A DNA stretch of 64,000 nt. Origin: G963667975 sp963677395. GTDB taxonomy: Bacteria > Bacteroidota > Bacteroidia > Bacteroidales > G963667975. A program made the position numbers and the translations under genes. The stretch's first letter is position 1; the number at the start of each line of letters is the position of its first letter. The notes under the pieces are model-generated. The model was given only the letters and a program-made list of their open reading frames with translations. It was not told where the DNA came from and did not search any database. Below are positions 8,250 through 17,200 of this stretch, one piece after another. The stretch spans positions 372,001-436,000 of the forward strand of contig OY781965.2 of assembly GCA_963677395.2 (NCBI GenBank). The letters are read 5' to 3'.

Positions 8250-11200
8250 TTATTTCACAAGTATTTTTTGTACTCCGCTTTTGTTATTACTGATAACATT
8301 TACTAAGTAAATACCTTTTGTCATTCCGCTTAGATCAATCATAGAAGAGCTACCTTGCATTGTTTTATCAATTACAGTTTGTCCAATCATATCGCATACA
8401 ATAATTCTTGCATTTGAAAGATTTTCCGGAAGCTGAATCATAAACTGACCATTATTAGGATTTGGATAGGCTTTGAATTCAACATTATTGTTTTCAGTTA
8501 CGGAAGTGCTTACCTGAACTCTTACGTCATCAAGTAATAAAATCCACTGTAAAGGGAGACTAAATGTATGGAAACTGATATAATACTTACCACTTGTTGC
8601 AGGTGAAAATGAATAGCTTAGTTTAGTGTAGTTCGGGATTCTTATAAGTTCATTACGATATAACAACCCCCCGTCCATCATTAATGAATCGGGACCGCTA
8701 CCCCAACGAACTTCAAATTTTTCGAAAGAAGTATCTGGAGCTTGAATAAATGGGTTTGCTTTAATCCAAAAACTAAAGTCATAGCTTTCACCGCCGGTTA
8801 ATTGTAATGGTGGGGTAAATAACCAGTCATTCATCGGGGTCAGCATTGAAAATGCAGTATGCATAGCTTTTTGACCGGTATGTGCATTGTTAGGATTTGT
8901 TGCATTATTGGTAATCACATCCCAGCAATAAGATTGTTCGTTGCCGTTTTCAATAGTCCATCCCAAAGGATAATTAAATCCTGTAGAAGGAGTTATACTT
9001 TCAAAACCTTCGTCCCAAGGGAATGAAGTAATAGTAGGATCATTCATGGTTTTAAAGTTCCAAACCGGGCAATTTACAGCATTACCGTTTGTATTATAAG
9101 GAGCAATCTGCCAGTAATATATAGTGTTAAAAGCAAGTAGAGTTGTACCCTGATATTGCAAAGCAGTACCCATATCTACATTGTTTAGCATATTGGTTGG
9201 AGGATTGTTTGTTCCAAAAGAAATTCTATAGCCGGTAGGGTTACCACCTGTGTTTGTCCATTTAATGGTAGGAGTTATAATATTATCAACAGAGTTGTTG
9301 AGTGGGAAAACAGCTGCAGCTGGATTTGGTACTATATTAGCAGCGCTCTGCCAATTAATATCGTCAATCCAAATACTGGAAATTGCTTTTAACTGAGCAT
9401 GTTTAAATCCAATATATGGCTTGGTATTGGTTGGATCAAATGTAGCTTTATAGAGAGTCATGGTGTCAGAAAGTTCAATTGTGTCTTTTGGAACAAAGCT
9501 TAAACCATCATAAGGATCATCCATAACACCTACAATAAGTTTAACTGTGTTGAAATTACCAAACGATTTTGAAGCCCAAAATTTTAATGTATCTGTAGAA
9601 AAACCGGTTACACCAGGAGTAATCAGTATCAGAGGTGAAATAGTATCTGTATTATTGTAGAATTTAATCACATTTGGCACAGAATGAGCATCGGATGGAG
9701 AATTCTTTATGGCAATATCATTAACGGTTTGATACGGATCAGTGCTTTTAAGTTTATTCCAATGAGATGGGATTGTATTTACAGGTGTGCTTTCAAATGT
9801 TTCGGTAAAATTTGAAAGTACTGCCAACGCATTACCACTTAAGTTTACCGTATTTACACCTGTTCCGTTTGAGTTAACGGTAATTGTTCCTGTATGAGAT
9901 CCCGCAGAAGTTGGCATATACCATACTGTAATCGAATCTGTTTGGTTAGGAGCAAGAGTGGCGGTATAATTACATACAAAAGGAGCTGTTGAAGTTACAC
10001 TTGTAACTGTAAGATTTGTAACTCCTGTATTTTTGATACTAATACGTTTTTTTGTTTTTCCACCAGTATAGAGTTCGTTGAATGTCATATTGGAGCCTCC
10101 TAATGTAAGAATTGCTCCATTTGGCATTGATTCAACAACGATATCATCAATAAAAGTATTTTTACAGTTACTGTTTGATTTTTTATATCTCCAGCGTAAG
10201 TAAACATTGTTTCCGGCGTAAGCTGAAACATTATTTACGCTTTGAACAAAGGTGGTTTGGACTCCGGCAGGAGAGAGAATGTCAAGTGTATGCCATGTTA
10301 ATCCTCCGTCATTTGTAATTTCGAAGAAAGTGGTATCGCTACCAGCAATCTTGGTATTTGTAACACCGTTTCTCCACCAAAAAGTTACACGATAGTTTAC
10401 GGGTAAGTAAATTCTTGGAGTCATTAATGACGCTTCTGTTGATGCAGAAAATGGAACTGCCTGAGTTCCAAATGAACCTGAGTGAGCATTCAACTGAGTG
10501 GAGACACCCCAAAATGCGTTGTTTCCACTAGAAGGATATGTCCAATCTGTAAATAAACCTAACCAACCTGGGTAAAATACGGTTGAATCTTCAAATCCTT
10601 CATTCCAAGGCATTGTCGTAATTACTCGTTGTGTTGTAAATTTCCAAAGTGTTGAATTTTCAATAGCAGTGCTGTTTTTTGCAGAAACTCTCCAAAAATA
10701 TTTTGTCAGAGGAGTTAATAAAGCTGTTGGAGTATATGTAAATGCACCAGGAGTGGTAACAGTAGCATTATTCACAACTTTAACAGCCGCATTTAATGAA
10801 GCGACCTGAGCAGAGTCTGTTCCAAAATATAGATCATAACTCGTGGTGTTTGTACCCAAGTTAAATGATAATGAAGTTGATACACCGGTTTTCACTGCAT
10901 CACTTGCAGGTACAGGGATTGCAGGAGTTGTGGGGCCTGATGAAGCGTAGTAAAAGCGAATATTTGTTAATGAACTTGGGTAAGGGTTGAGATATCCTCC
11001 GGTAGTTGGAAATGAATTATCAGCACCTGCGCTTTTGTTGTTATTGGTAGATGAAGGTGTTGACGCAAATTGAGGACCATAAGTTTGACCCCAGCGATTT
11101 TCGCAATGAACAATTAGATTGTCGGTTCCGTTATAAGCAAAATCGGTAATATCAATCTCATTCCAGCCATTCTGAAAGGCAATAACTCCATCATAAACAA

Positions 11201-11531
11201 GTGTATAACCATTATTAGCAGGATCTTCATAACCGGCGCTTCCGAACGCAGTATTTGAAGTATGCTTAATATAAATCTTTTGATTTGGTAAGGTTTTTGC
11301 ACCGCTTATCACATTAAACCCGATTTTGGTAATGGTTTTTGCCGTACCCAAGCTTGCCTGAGTGTAGATTAATGAACTCCATGAATAGTTCCATGAAGAA
11401 TAAAATGGCAATGAAGTATTTTGAGTACCTGCGCCAATTTCAACATACCTCTGTGCAAAGGTTCCTGAATTAAATCCAAGAATTGCCAGCAATGTCGAAA
11501 ATAAGAAAAAATTAAATTTTCTGCTTTTCAT
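8250..11531 (-). CDS. T9SS type A sorting-domain protein with choice-of-anchor and FN3-like modules
   Basis: A 1093-residue protein with a signal peptide ending near GTFAQ (residue 27) and a C-terminal T9SS type A tail (KAYPNPNNGQFMIQLP ... MTKGIYLVNVIS ... QKILVK), so it should cross the outer membrane through the Por system and be attached or released there. The body is mosaic: an N-terminal beta region, FN3-like segments (SYDLYFGTDSAQ...KYFWRVSAKN and GYRISFGTNNPP...IYYWQIAPYN), choice-of-anchor J-like blocks (near PWNEGFEDSTVFYPGW and FPWDEGFESITP), and a choice-of-anchor D/HYDIN-like block (FNELYTGGKTKKRISIKNTG). No catalytic domain is recognisable, so adhesin or matrix function is inferred. 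Its 5' leader contains terminator-like hairpins. Confidence 0.88.
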   Translation of the reverse strand: MKSRKFNFFLFSTLLAILGFNSGTFAQRYVEIGAGTQNTSLPFYSSWNYSWSSLIYTQASLGTAKTITKIGFNVISGAKTLPNQKIYIKHTSNTAFGSAGYEDPANNGYTLVYDGVIAFQNGWNEIDITDFAYNGTDNLIVHCENRWGQTYGPQFASTPSSTNNNKSAGADNSFPTTGGYLNPYPSSLTNIRFYYASSGPTTPAIPVPASDAVKTGVSTSLSFNLGTNTTSYDLYFGTDSAQVASLNAAVKVVNNATVTTPGAFTYTPTALLTPLTKYFWRVSAKNSTAIENSTLWKFTTQRVITTMPWNEGFEDSTVFYPGWLGLFTDWTYPSSGNNAFWGVSTQLNAHSGSFGTQAVPFSASTEASLMTPRIYLPVNYRVTFWWRNGVTNTKIAGSDTTFFEITNDGGLTWHTLDILSPAGVQTTFVQSVNNVSAYAGNNVYLRWRYKKSNSNCKNTFIDDIVVESMPNGAILTLGGSNMTFNELYTGGKTKKRISIKNTGVTNLTVTSVTSTAPFVCNYTATLAPNQTDSITVWYMPTSAGSHTGTITVNSNGTGVNTVNLSGNALAVLSNFTETFESTPVNTIPSHWNKLKSTDPYQTVNDIAIKNSPSDAHSVPNVIKFYNNTDTISPLILITPGVTGFSTDTLKFWASKSFGNFNTVKLIVGVMDDPYDGLSFVPKDTIELSDTMTLYKATFDPTNTKPYIGFKHAQLKAISSIWIDDINWQSAANIVPNPAAAVFPLNNSVDNIITPTIKWTNTGGNPTGYRISFGTNNPPTNMLNNVDMGTALQYQGTTLLAFNTIYYWQIAPYNTNGNAVNCPVWNFKTMNDPTITSFPWDEGFESITPSTGFNYPLGWTIENGNEQSYCWDVITNNATNPNNAHTGQKAMHTAFSMLTPMNDWLFTPPLQLTGGESYDFSFWIKANPFIQAPDTSFEKFEVRWGSGPDSLMMDGGLLYRNELIRIPNYTKLSYSFSPATSGKYYISFHTFSLPLQWILLLDDVRVQVSTSVTENNNVEFKAYPNPNNGQFMIQLPENLSNARIIVCDMIGQTVIDKTMQGSSSMIDLSGMTKGIYLVNVISNNKSGVQKILVK

Positions 11532-11569
11532 ATTTGCTTTAGTTTAACATTGATGTTCTGTTTTAAAAA

Positions 11570-11599
11570 AAGGCCACAGACAAAAAAAGCTGTGGCCTT
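11570..11599 (-). terminator. Terminator-like hairpin in the leader of the 1093-residue T9SS gene
   Basis: Perfect 10-bp stem AAGGCCACAG / CTGTGGCCTT with a 10-base loop. On the minus strand it is followed by TTTTTTT, a textbook intrinsic terminator. It lies 38 bases before the ATG at 11531 and downstream of a -7 box at 11688, so it may act as an attenuator. The alternative is that it ends a short upstream transcript. Confidence 0.65.
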
Positions 11600-11687
11600 G
11601 ATGCCATGAAAAAAAACAGCTTTGCAAGCTATTGTCTTAAATAAGGAGTTATTTTCCCATTTTTCAGCTTGTACTGAATTGAGAATG

Positions 11688-11695
11688 CAAAGTTA
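11688..11695 (-). promoter_or_regulatory. -7 promoter box (TAACTTTG) upstream of the leader
   Basis: Exact TAnnTTTG match on the minus strand, predicting a transcript start near 11682 and a 5' leader of about 150 bases. The leader has a small hairpin (AGCTT/AAGCT followed by nine T at about 11610-11630) and then the strong hairpin at 11570-11599. The rest of the 385-base gap (11532-11916) is AT-rich with no convincing gene. Confidence 0.5.
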
Positions 11696-11916
11696 CATAC
11701 CCCAAAATCATGAGGTTGATTTTCAATATTTACAAAATATATACACTACTCTGTTTTACGTGCTGAATTTTAGAGATAACTTAACCATAGCAAACCATAT
11801 AACACATAAATTCAGCATATTAGCATAAATACACACGTAATACATATATTAAACATACTCTGTATATTCAAAATATAGATGTTCAGATATGAGAATTTAT
11901 AGCGTAAGATAAAAAA

Positions 11917-12615
11917 TTACAACCCGGCAACAGCAATACTCGCTACGCTTACTTTTACACCAGGAATTTTTAACAATATTCCGGCACAAGACTCCAATGT
12001 AGCTCCAGTAGTAATTACATCATCTACTAATAGCAGGTGCTTATTTTCAAAAATCTCTCCATTTTCAATAGTAAAAATCTCTTTAACATTTTCCCATCGT
12101 TTAAAACGCGATTTTCGGGTTTGTGTTTCGGATGCCTTTTGCCGAATCAATATTGTTGTATTTACCGGTACATTCATGCTTTCAGAAAGACCATTAGCAA
12201 ATAGCTCACTTTGATTATACCCTCTGAGCTTTAACTTTGAAAGATGTAGCGGAACAGGCACGATAAAGTCAATTGATCGAAAATCTTCCGATTGAATAAG
12301 CTCTTTTCCATAAAGTTTACCAAGATAAATGCCTATTTCTTCTTTTCCTTTATATTTCAGTCGATGAATTAAATGCTGTATATTCCCTTTTTTTACAAAA
12401 TACAGAAATGCAGAGGCTCTTACAAAGGGGACTCTACCCCAGAAAAACTGCTCCAAAGCATTATCTTTTTCAAGATGAAAACCCGTTTTAGGAAGGTGAA
12501 GCTTACATTGCAAACAAATTATCTCTTCCTTATAAAACAGGCTTTTTCCGCAGGCCTGACAAAGCTTTGGGTAAAATAAAGATAACAGATCATCAAGCCA
12601 TCGAAGTAAAATCAT
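11917..12615 (-). CDS. ComF family phosphoribosyltransferase-like protein
   Basis: A 232-residue protein with the ComF/GntX layout: an N-terminal zinc ribbon (Cys19, Cys22, Cys34, Cys37) and a C-terminal type I phosphoribosyltransferase domain with the PRPP motif LLVDDVITTGATLESC. The LxLRGYNQSELFANGLS segment is also characteristic. ComF proteins support DNA uptake during natural transformation; in many bacteria their exact role is unsettled. The gene is divergent from the coiled-coil membrane protein at 12691. The family call is firm; competence function here is inferred from homology only. Confidence 0.88.
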   Translation of the reverse strand: MILLRWLDDLLSLFYPKLCQACGKSLFYKEEIICLQCKLHLPKTGFHLEKDNALEQFFWGRVPFVRASAFLYFVKKGNIQHLIHRLKYKGKEEIGIYLGKLYGKELIQSEDFRSIDFIVPVPLHLSKLKLRGYNQSELFANGLSESMNVPVNTTILIRQKASETQTRKSRFKRWENVKEIFTIENGEIFENKHLLLVDDVITTGATLESCAGILLKIPGVKVSVASIAVAGL

Positions 12616-12648
12616 AAAACCGATTGATTTACGTTACTAATTTACCAC

Positions 12649-12656
12649 TATTTTTG
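12649..12656 (+). promoter_or_regulatory. -7 promoter box (TATTTTTG) of the coiled-coil membrane protein
   Basis: TAnnTTTG match 34 bases before the ATG at 12691. A TTG lies about 22 bases upstream of it. Confidence 0.5.
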
Positions 12657-12690
12657 CACAGTATTAAAAAATTATAATTCAATCTGTCAC

Positions 12691-13599
12691 ATGTCGGAAA
12701 ACAACGAAAAGAAATTGAAAATCATTATCGGTATTTTATCGGTAATCATTGTGATTCTGGTAGTTTTACTCATAGTTGAAAAAAACAAAGTGAGTACAAT
12801 TGTAATCCAGAAAGAAGAAGGTCTTGCTAAAAACAATGAACTTCAGCAAGAGTTAGACTCGTTGATGGCTGTACACAATCAGCTAAAAGAAGAGAATAGC
12901 GAAATAGCATCCAAGCTCTCATCTCAGGATAGCGTTATTATGGCAAATGCTGCTGAAATTCAAAAACTTATTACCACCCAAGGTGATTATAACCGTACAA
13001 AACGTAAGTTGGAGCTCTTGCGTAAAGTATCACAAGGGTATGTTGCTCAAATGGACTCGCTTATTCAGGTAAACAAAGTACTGACAGCTGAGAACACAAA
13101 AATAAAAGGAGATTTGAGTACAGAACGCGAAAATAATGCAAATCTAAGCCGTGAAAAACAAGATCTTACAGCAAAAGTTACTACAGCTTCTATGCTGAAA
13201 GCATACAACGTTAAAGCGTCTTCTGTAAAACTCCGCTCAAGCGGTACCAAAGAATCGGAAACCGACAAAGCAAAACGTGTTGATCGTATCAATATCAACT
13301 TCACATTAAGTGAAAACTTAGTAGCAACTTCTGGTACCAAAACAGTATATGCTCGTATTGCCCGTCCTGATAATGTGATTGTCTCGGAAGGGAATGACGA
13401 TATTTACTCGTTTATGTATCAAGGTCAAAAGATTCAATACTCTATTAAAAAAGAGATCAATTACCAGAATAAAGCAATGGATATCACCCTCTCATGGAAC
13501 AAAAAAGACGATAATAAAGCTGCCATGAAAGGAAAATATAATGTTTCTTTGTTTATCGATGGATATGAAATTGGTCAAACCAGTTTTGAACTGAAATAA
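12691..13599 (+). CDS. Single-pass membrane protein with coiled coil and C-terminal beta domain
   Basis: A 302-residue protein of unknown function. A short charged N-terminus precedes one membrane helix (residues about 10-30, IIIGILSVIIVILVVLLIVE). A heptad-rich coiled coil follows at about 35-165 (rich in E, Q, K and L), then a beta-rich C-terminal domain at about 168-302 (RINFTLSEN-like strands, VIVSEGNDDIYSFMYQGQKI, GKYNVSLFIDGYEIGQTSFE). With the N-terminus in the cytosol, the coiled coil and C-domain would be periplasmic. I recall similar proteins annotated as hypothetical in Bacteroidota. A structural or envelope-organising role is a guess. It is followed by an IS remnant rather than an operon partner. 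Confidence 0.75.
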   Translation: MSENNEKKLKIIIGILSVIIVILVVLLIVEKNKVSTIVIQKEEGLAKNNELQQELDSLMAVHNQLKEENSEIASKLSSQDSVIMANAAEIQKLITTQGDYNRTKRKLELLRKVSQGYVAQMDSLIQVNKVLTAENTKIKGDLSTERENNANLSREKQDLTAKVTTASMLKAYNVKASSVKLRSSGTKESETDKAKRVDRININFTLSENLVATSGTKTVYARIARPDNVIVSEGNDDIYSFMYQGQKIQYSIKKEINYQNKAMDITLSWNKKDDNKAAMKGKYNVSLFIDGYEIGQTSFELK

Positions 13600-13638
13600 T
13601 TCCCAAAATCTATAAATGAATAAAGGCACTGAAAAAAG

Positions 13639-13965
13639 TGAACAGCTCCAAAAAAGTTGGACGGATTAATAAATAGAAATTACAAGGACTGAGTTCGGAA
13701 CTTAACCGGGCTTAGTCCTTTTAGTTTAGCTTTGATTCTTTGGTTGTTATAGTAATAAATATAGCAATTCGGATTTAAGAAGACCAAAGAAGTTTCTCTG
13801 TTTCAGCAATATGTTTATAATGTGTTCAAATTCATCAACGCTTATATTATGCAAACGTCTGGCTTATACTGAGTAGTAGAAAATATTATATCTGATAATC
13901 AATCTATTTCTAATACATAGCAATAATTCTGATATTTCCACTTCAAGTCTGTCCGTTTTGTTGCG
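13639..13965 (-). mobile_element. Decayed IS3-family insertion sequence
   Basis: At 13639-13664 the sequence TGAACAGCTCC followed by AAAAAAGTTGGACGG resembles the terminal repeat of IS3-family elements in Bacteroidota. Inside it on the minus strand are fragments of an IS3 OrfB transposase (see 13680). A weakly similar, degenerate outer end may lie around 13945-13965 (GTCCGTTTTGTTGCGAAC on the plus strand). The element is far too short (about 330 bases) and out of frame to be active. The left boundary is uncertain. Confidence 0.6.
13680..13797 (-). pseudogene. Fragment of IS3-family transposase (OrfB C-terminus)
   Basis: Two pieces of a DDE transposase C-terminus are recognisable in different minus-strand frames. 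NFFGLLKSELLY is encoded at about 13757-13794. It abuts YYYNNQRIKAKLKGLSPVKF, which runs to a stop at 13680-13682. In intact IS3 OrfB proteins about 20-25 residues separate these motifs, so an internal deletion plus a frameshift has occurred at about 13757, and the catalytic N-terminal part is missing. The product cannot be functional. Confidence 0.8.
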
Positions 13966-13967
13966 AA

Positions 13968-14023
13968 CTCTTTAAAAAGAGAAAGGCTGCTCCGGTTGGA
14001 GCAGCCTTTCTCTTTTTAAAGAG
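13968..14023 (-). terminator. Very long perfect hairpin (26-bp stem, 4-base loop)
   Basis: Left arm 13968-13993 and right arm 13998-14023 are perfect reverse complements, with loop GGTT. It starts 6 bases past the stop of the PID-CTERM gene. The inner stem (GAAAGGCTGCTCC) is GC-rich and the outer stem A/T-rich, so RNA from the minus strand contains its own U-tract within the stem. It should terminate the transcript of the giant T9SS gene and the PID-CTERM gene. Confidence 0.8.
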
Positions 14024-14028
14024 TGAAA

Positions 14029-14265
14029 TTAAGCTTTTTTAAATTTGCCATACACGGTTTTTGCGCTATAGAAAGCACCCAGAGCAAGCAAAATGCTTAA
14101 GCCACCATCTATTGGTGCACCACCACCAATAGGAGGAGCGCCTGTTGGTGTTCCTGTTCCGCCAGGACCACTGCCGGGACCCCCGGGGCCATCTGCCAAC
14201 GCTACTCCGGTACTGCTTACCAGCATTACAAAAGCTACTATCGCAATTTTCATCATCTTTTTCAT
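14029..14265 (-). CDS. Small PID-CTERM sorting-domain-type protein
   Basis: A 78-residue protein with a signal peptide (MKKMMKIAIVAFVMLVSSTGVALA), a Gly/Pro-rich linker (residues about 25-50) and a C-terminal tail. The tail consists of the motif GAPIDGGLS, a hydrophobic stretch (ILLALGAFYSA) and a basic end (KTVYGKFKKA). This motif/helix/basic-cluster layout matches what I recall as the PID-CTERM putative sorting signal of Bacteroidota, analogous in architecture to exosortase or rhombosortase targets. The protein is almost nothing but signals. It starts 20 bases after the giant T9SS gene on the same strand and shares its terminator, so the two are likely co-transcribed. Its role is unknown. 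Confidence 0.7.
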   Translation of the reverse strand: MKKMMKIAIVAFVMLVSSTGVALADGPGGPGSGPGGTGTPTGAPPIGGGAPIDGGLSILLALGAFYSAKTVYGKFKKA

Positions 14266-14285
14266 ATCGTATCTTTTTTAATTGT

Positions 14286-17200
14286 TTACCAAATTGTTAC
14301 TTTTCCAGTCATCACTTTTCCTTGGCCATAAACGCGAACCATGTAAACTCCGGTTGCAAAGTTAGCCGAAAGGGTTACTTTTTCGTTACCATTGGCTTTA
14401 ACACTGCTTAAAAGTTTTCCGGTTGCATCTACCACGTCAATACGATTGATCTTTTCTCCTCCAAATGGGGTTACTACAATCTGTTTGTCGTTGGCGGTGA
14501 TACTGGTAAAGCCGTTATTGTTATTTTCTTCAATTCCGGTTGTATTGCCTATATGCAGGAAGAAACGATTGTTGTTTTCGCCCTGAATTGCACTGAAGCT
14601 ATAACTTGGCTGTGTTCTTAGATCAATGAATGATCCTGTCTGGTTATCTTCCAATTTAATGCTTACTGTACTGTTATCAAATTCGAAAGCGGTGAAGGTT
14701 AATTGACCAGCCTGTGGTACAATTACACTCATCGGTATGATTTGTGGTACGGTTTCTATTGCATCAATTGTCAGTTTTTCACCTGTGGTTGCATATGCAA
14801 ACATTTCAGGACGTTCGGTGCCTGCCAGGAATTTCTTCGAGTCATAGCTTTCGTATCCGTTGCCTGCTGATGGGTTTTGGCATACTACAAAGTAATCGGT
14901 GTAACCTTGTGCATTGTTTACTTTCATGCGGGTGATGATTTCGGTACTACTTCCGCTCTTGTAGAATGCAGGTGCATTATGAGTACGGTTTGAATTAGCA
15001 AACTGTACCGAACCTGCTGCTGTAGCTTCTACAAAGAATCCCTGGAAGGCTGGTATTACACTGGTTACTCCCGGTGCATTTCCTACGCTCGAATTGGTAT
15101 TGTAGCTCACATATCCGCCTGCATTCGCAACTGCAAATGCTTGATCCCACAAGTACATTGTATTGTTTGATACATTGGTTTTGGTTGCAAGAGCAAAATC
15201 AACTCCTGATGCATAAGGATTTCCTAACATATTCCAGCCATTGGTTCCATAAGCTAATGGTAAATTGTAATTCCCATTGTTCAATGCTCCGGTTAATACT
15301 ACTGATTTGGGTTGTTCCAGATAGAGTGCATATCCTTTGCCTACTGCTATCGGTGTGGTAGTTACATTTATATATCCACCCCAGCCTGTGCCATCTGTAT
15401 AGTTTCTGAGCCATCCGTTACCCGTTGTTGGCTGGAAGTTTGCTGCAGTTACTCCGGTAGATACCGGCGTAGAAATCAGATGCCATTTGCTTGCATCTAT
15501 GTCTTTCTTATATGTTGTGGTTCCCGTGATTGTCAGGTTTTCTTCTCCAATGATGGATGACCCGCTTTCCAAGGTTAAACTGGCTATGGTCGCCGTACTT
15601 GTTATCGTTGGATAATGCAATGCTGTAGCAGAAACAACTACATTGTCAATTGCGGCAGGAACTCCATTTAACCAGTTAGTTGGATTTGTCCAGTTTTCAC
15701 TTGTAGAACCAGCCCATGTCCTCGTAATTGCACCAATTGTATTAACAGTCATTGTAATCCCTGAAGATATTGCAGGATTCCCGGTAACACATGTAACAAG
15801 ATCAGATGTTAATTGACAAGTAATCACATCATTATCTGTAGGACTATACGTAAATATATTAGAATTTGTTCCTGTAACTATTCCGTTAATATACCATTGA
15901 TATGCAGGAATTGTTCCTCCGTTAGTAGGTGTAGCTGTAAAAGTAACAGATGTTCCAGCATTTACTGGATTTGCACTTGCAGCAATACTCACACTTACTG
16001 GGAATGTAGGATTAACAGTTACTGAAGCCGTATTACTAACACTTGTGCAACCTACAGCAGACGTTGCAGTTGCAATGTAGTTATGACTGCCTATACCTGG
16101 TTTTGCATAAATTGTATTAAAATTAGAAACCCCATCGTATGCAGTTGTAGCAGAAGCATCAGTATAAAGACCTGAATTTGGAGCCCATGTAATCGATGTA
16201 TTTTGTGAAGCGACAAAAATCACATCAGTTCTTGCAGAGTAACTTGCAGTTGCGCTACTAACATAGGCATCTATTGTATTAAACACTACGTTATCTGCCC
16301 TATAAAACAATGTACTTATAAATGAAGTTGAAGAATATTTTGCCGTATTTTTTGCAGTTGAAGCTCCTCCATTATTATTACTATATGACATTTGTAGTAC
16401 AATATTACTTGTACCATCCCACGTAAATGGAGTGTCAAAAGTTAATGTATTTAATCCTGTTTGAGGAGTATATGATGCCGTATTTCGAACAGTAACTAAA
16501 CCTGTAGTTATCCATGAAGATGTTGTTGCAAAAGAATTTACAGCCGTTAATCCCATTTTTACGGTATAGTTTAATAAACTATACGTATTATCCCCAACTG
16601 GCAAATTAATCTTTAAAGCTGTAATTTGACCTGCTGAAATACCTGCTGCTTGTAATTCTGCCGCAGTATAAATCATCTGTTGTTTGGTTCCCCCATAGTA
16701 GTTTTGCATTGGGTTAGGGCCTAATGTACTGCTTGTTGTACTAGCAGAAGTGGTTGATGCTCCTGTTCCAAAAGTAAAGTTTCCGGCAACAGTACCGCCA
16801 TTTGCTGAGAGTACTTGAATACTTCCTTCACAAAGTGACACCGAAGATGGAGTTACAGAAATAGTTGTTGGAACAGCATTAACTGTAATAGTTGCCGTGG
16901 CATTTGCAGAACAACCGTCTGATGTACCTGTTACAGTGTAAGTGGTTGTAACTGAAGGCGAGGCAGTTACATTAGCTCCGATAGAGGCATCTAAACCTAT
17001 AGCAGGAGACCATGCATATGTTGTAGCACCTGATGCAATTAAAGCAACAGAACCAGACCCACAATAACTACCAGTATTTGGGGTGACGCTAACAGTTGGT
17101 ATAGGATTTACTGTAACTGCAACAATATTTGATTCAGCACAAACAGAAGTTCCATTTTTTAATTGCAGCTTATAATATGTTGTAGCGGTCAATGTAGGAG

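Noticed and set aside
11574..11618. Possible 14-codon leader peptide (minus strand, ATGGCATCAAGGCC...) spanning the terminator-like hairpin
   Set aside because: Composition is set by the hairpin arms and there is no run of regulatory codons; not enough to call a leader peptide.
11622..11828. Plus-strand frame of 68 codons in the leader region
   Set aside because: No family resemblance or promoter, and it runs antisense through the leader and -7 box of the T9SS gene.
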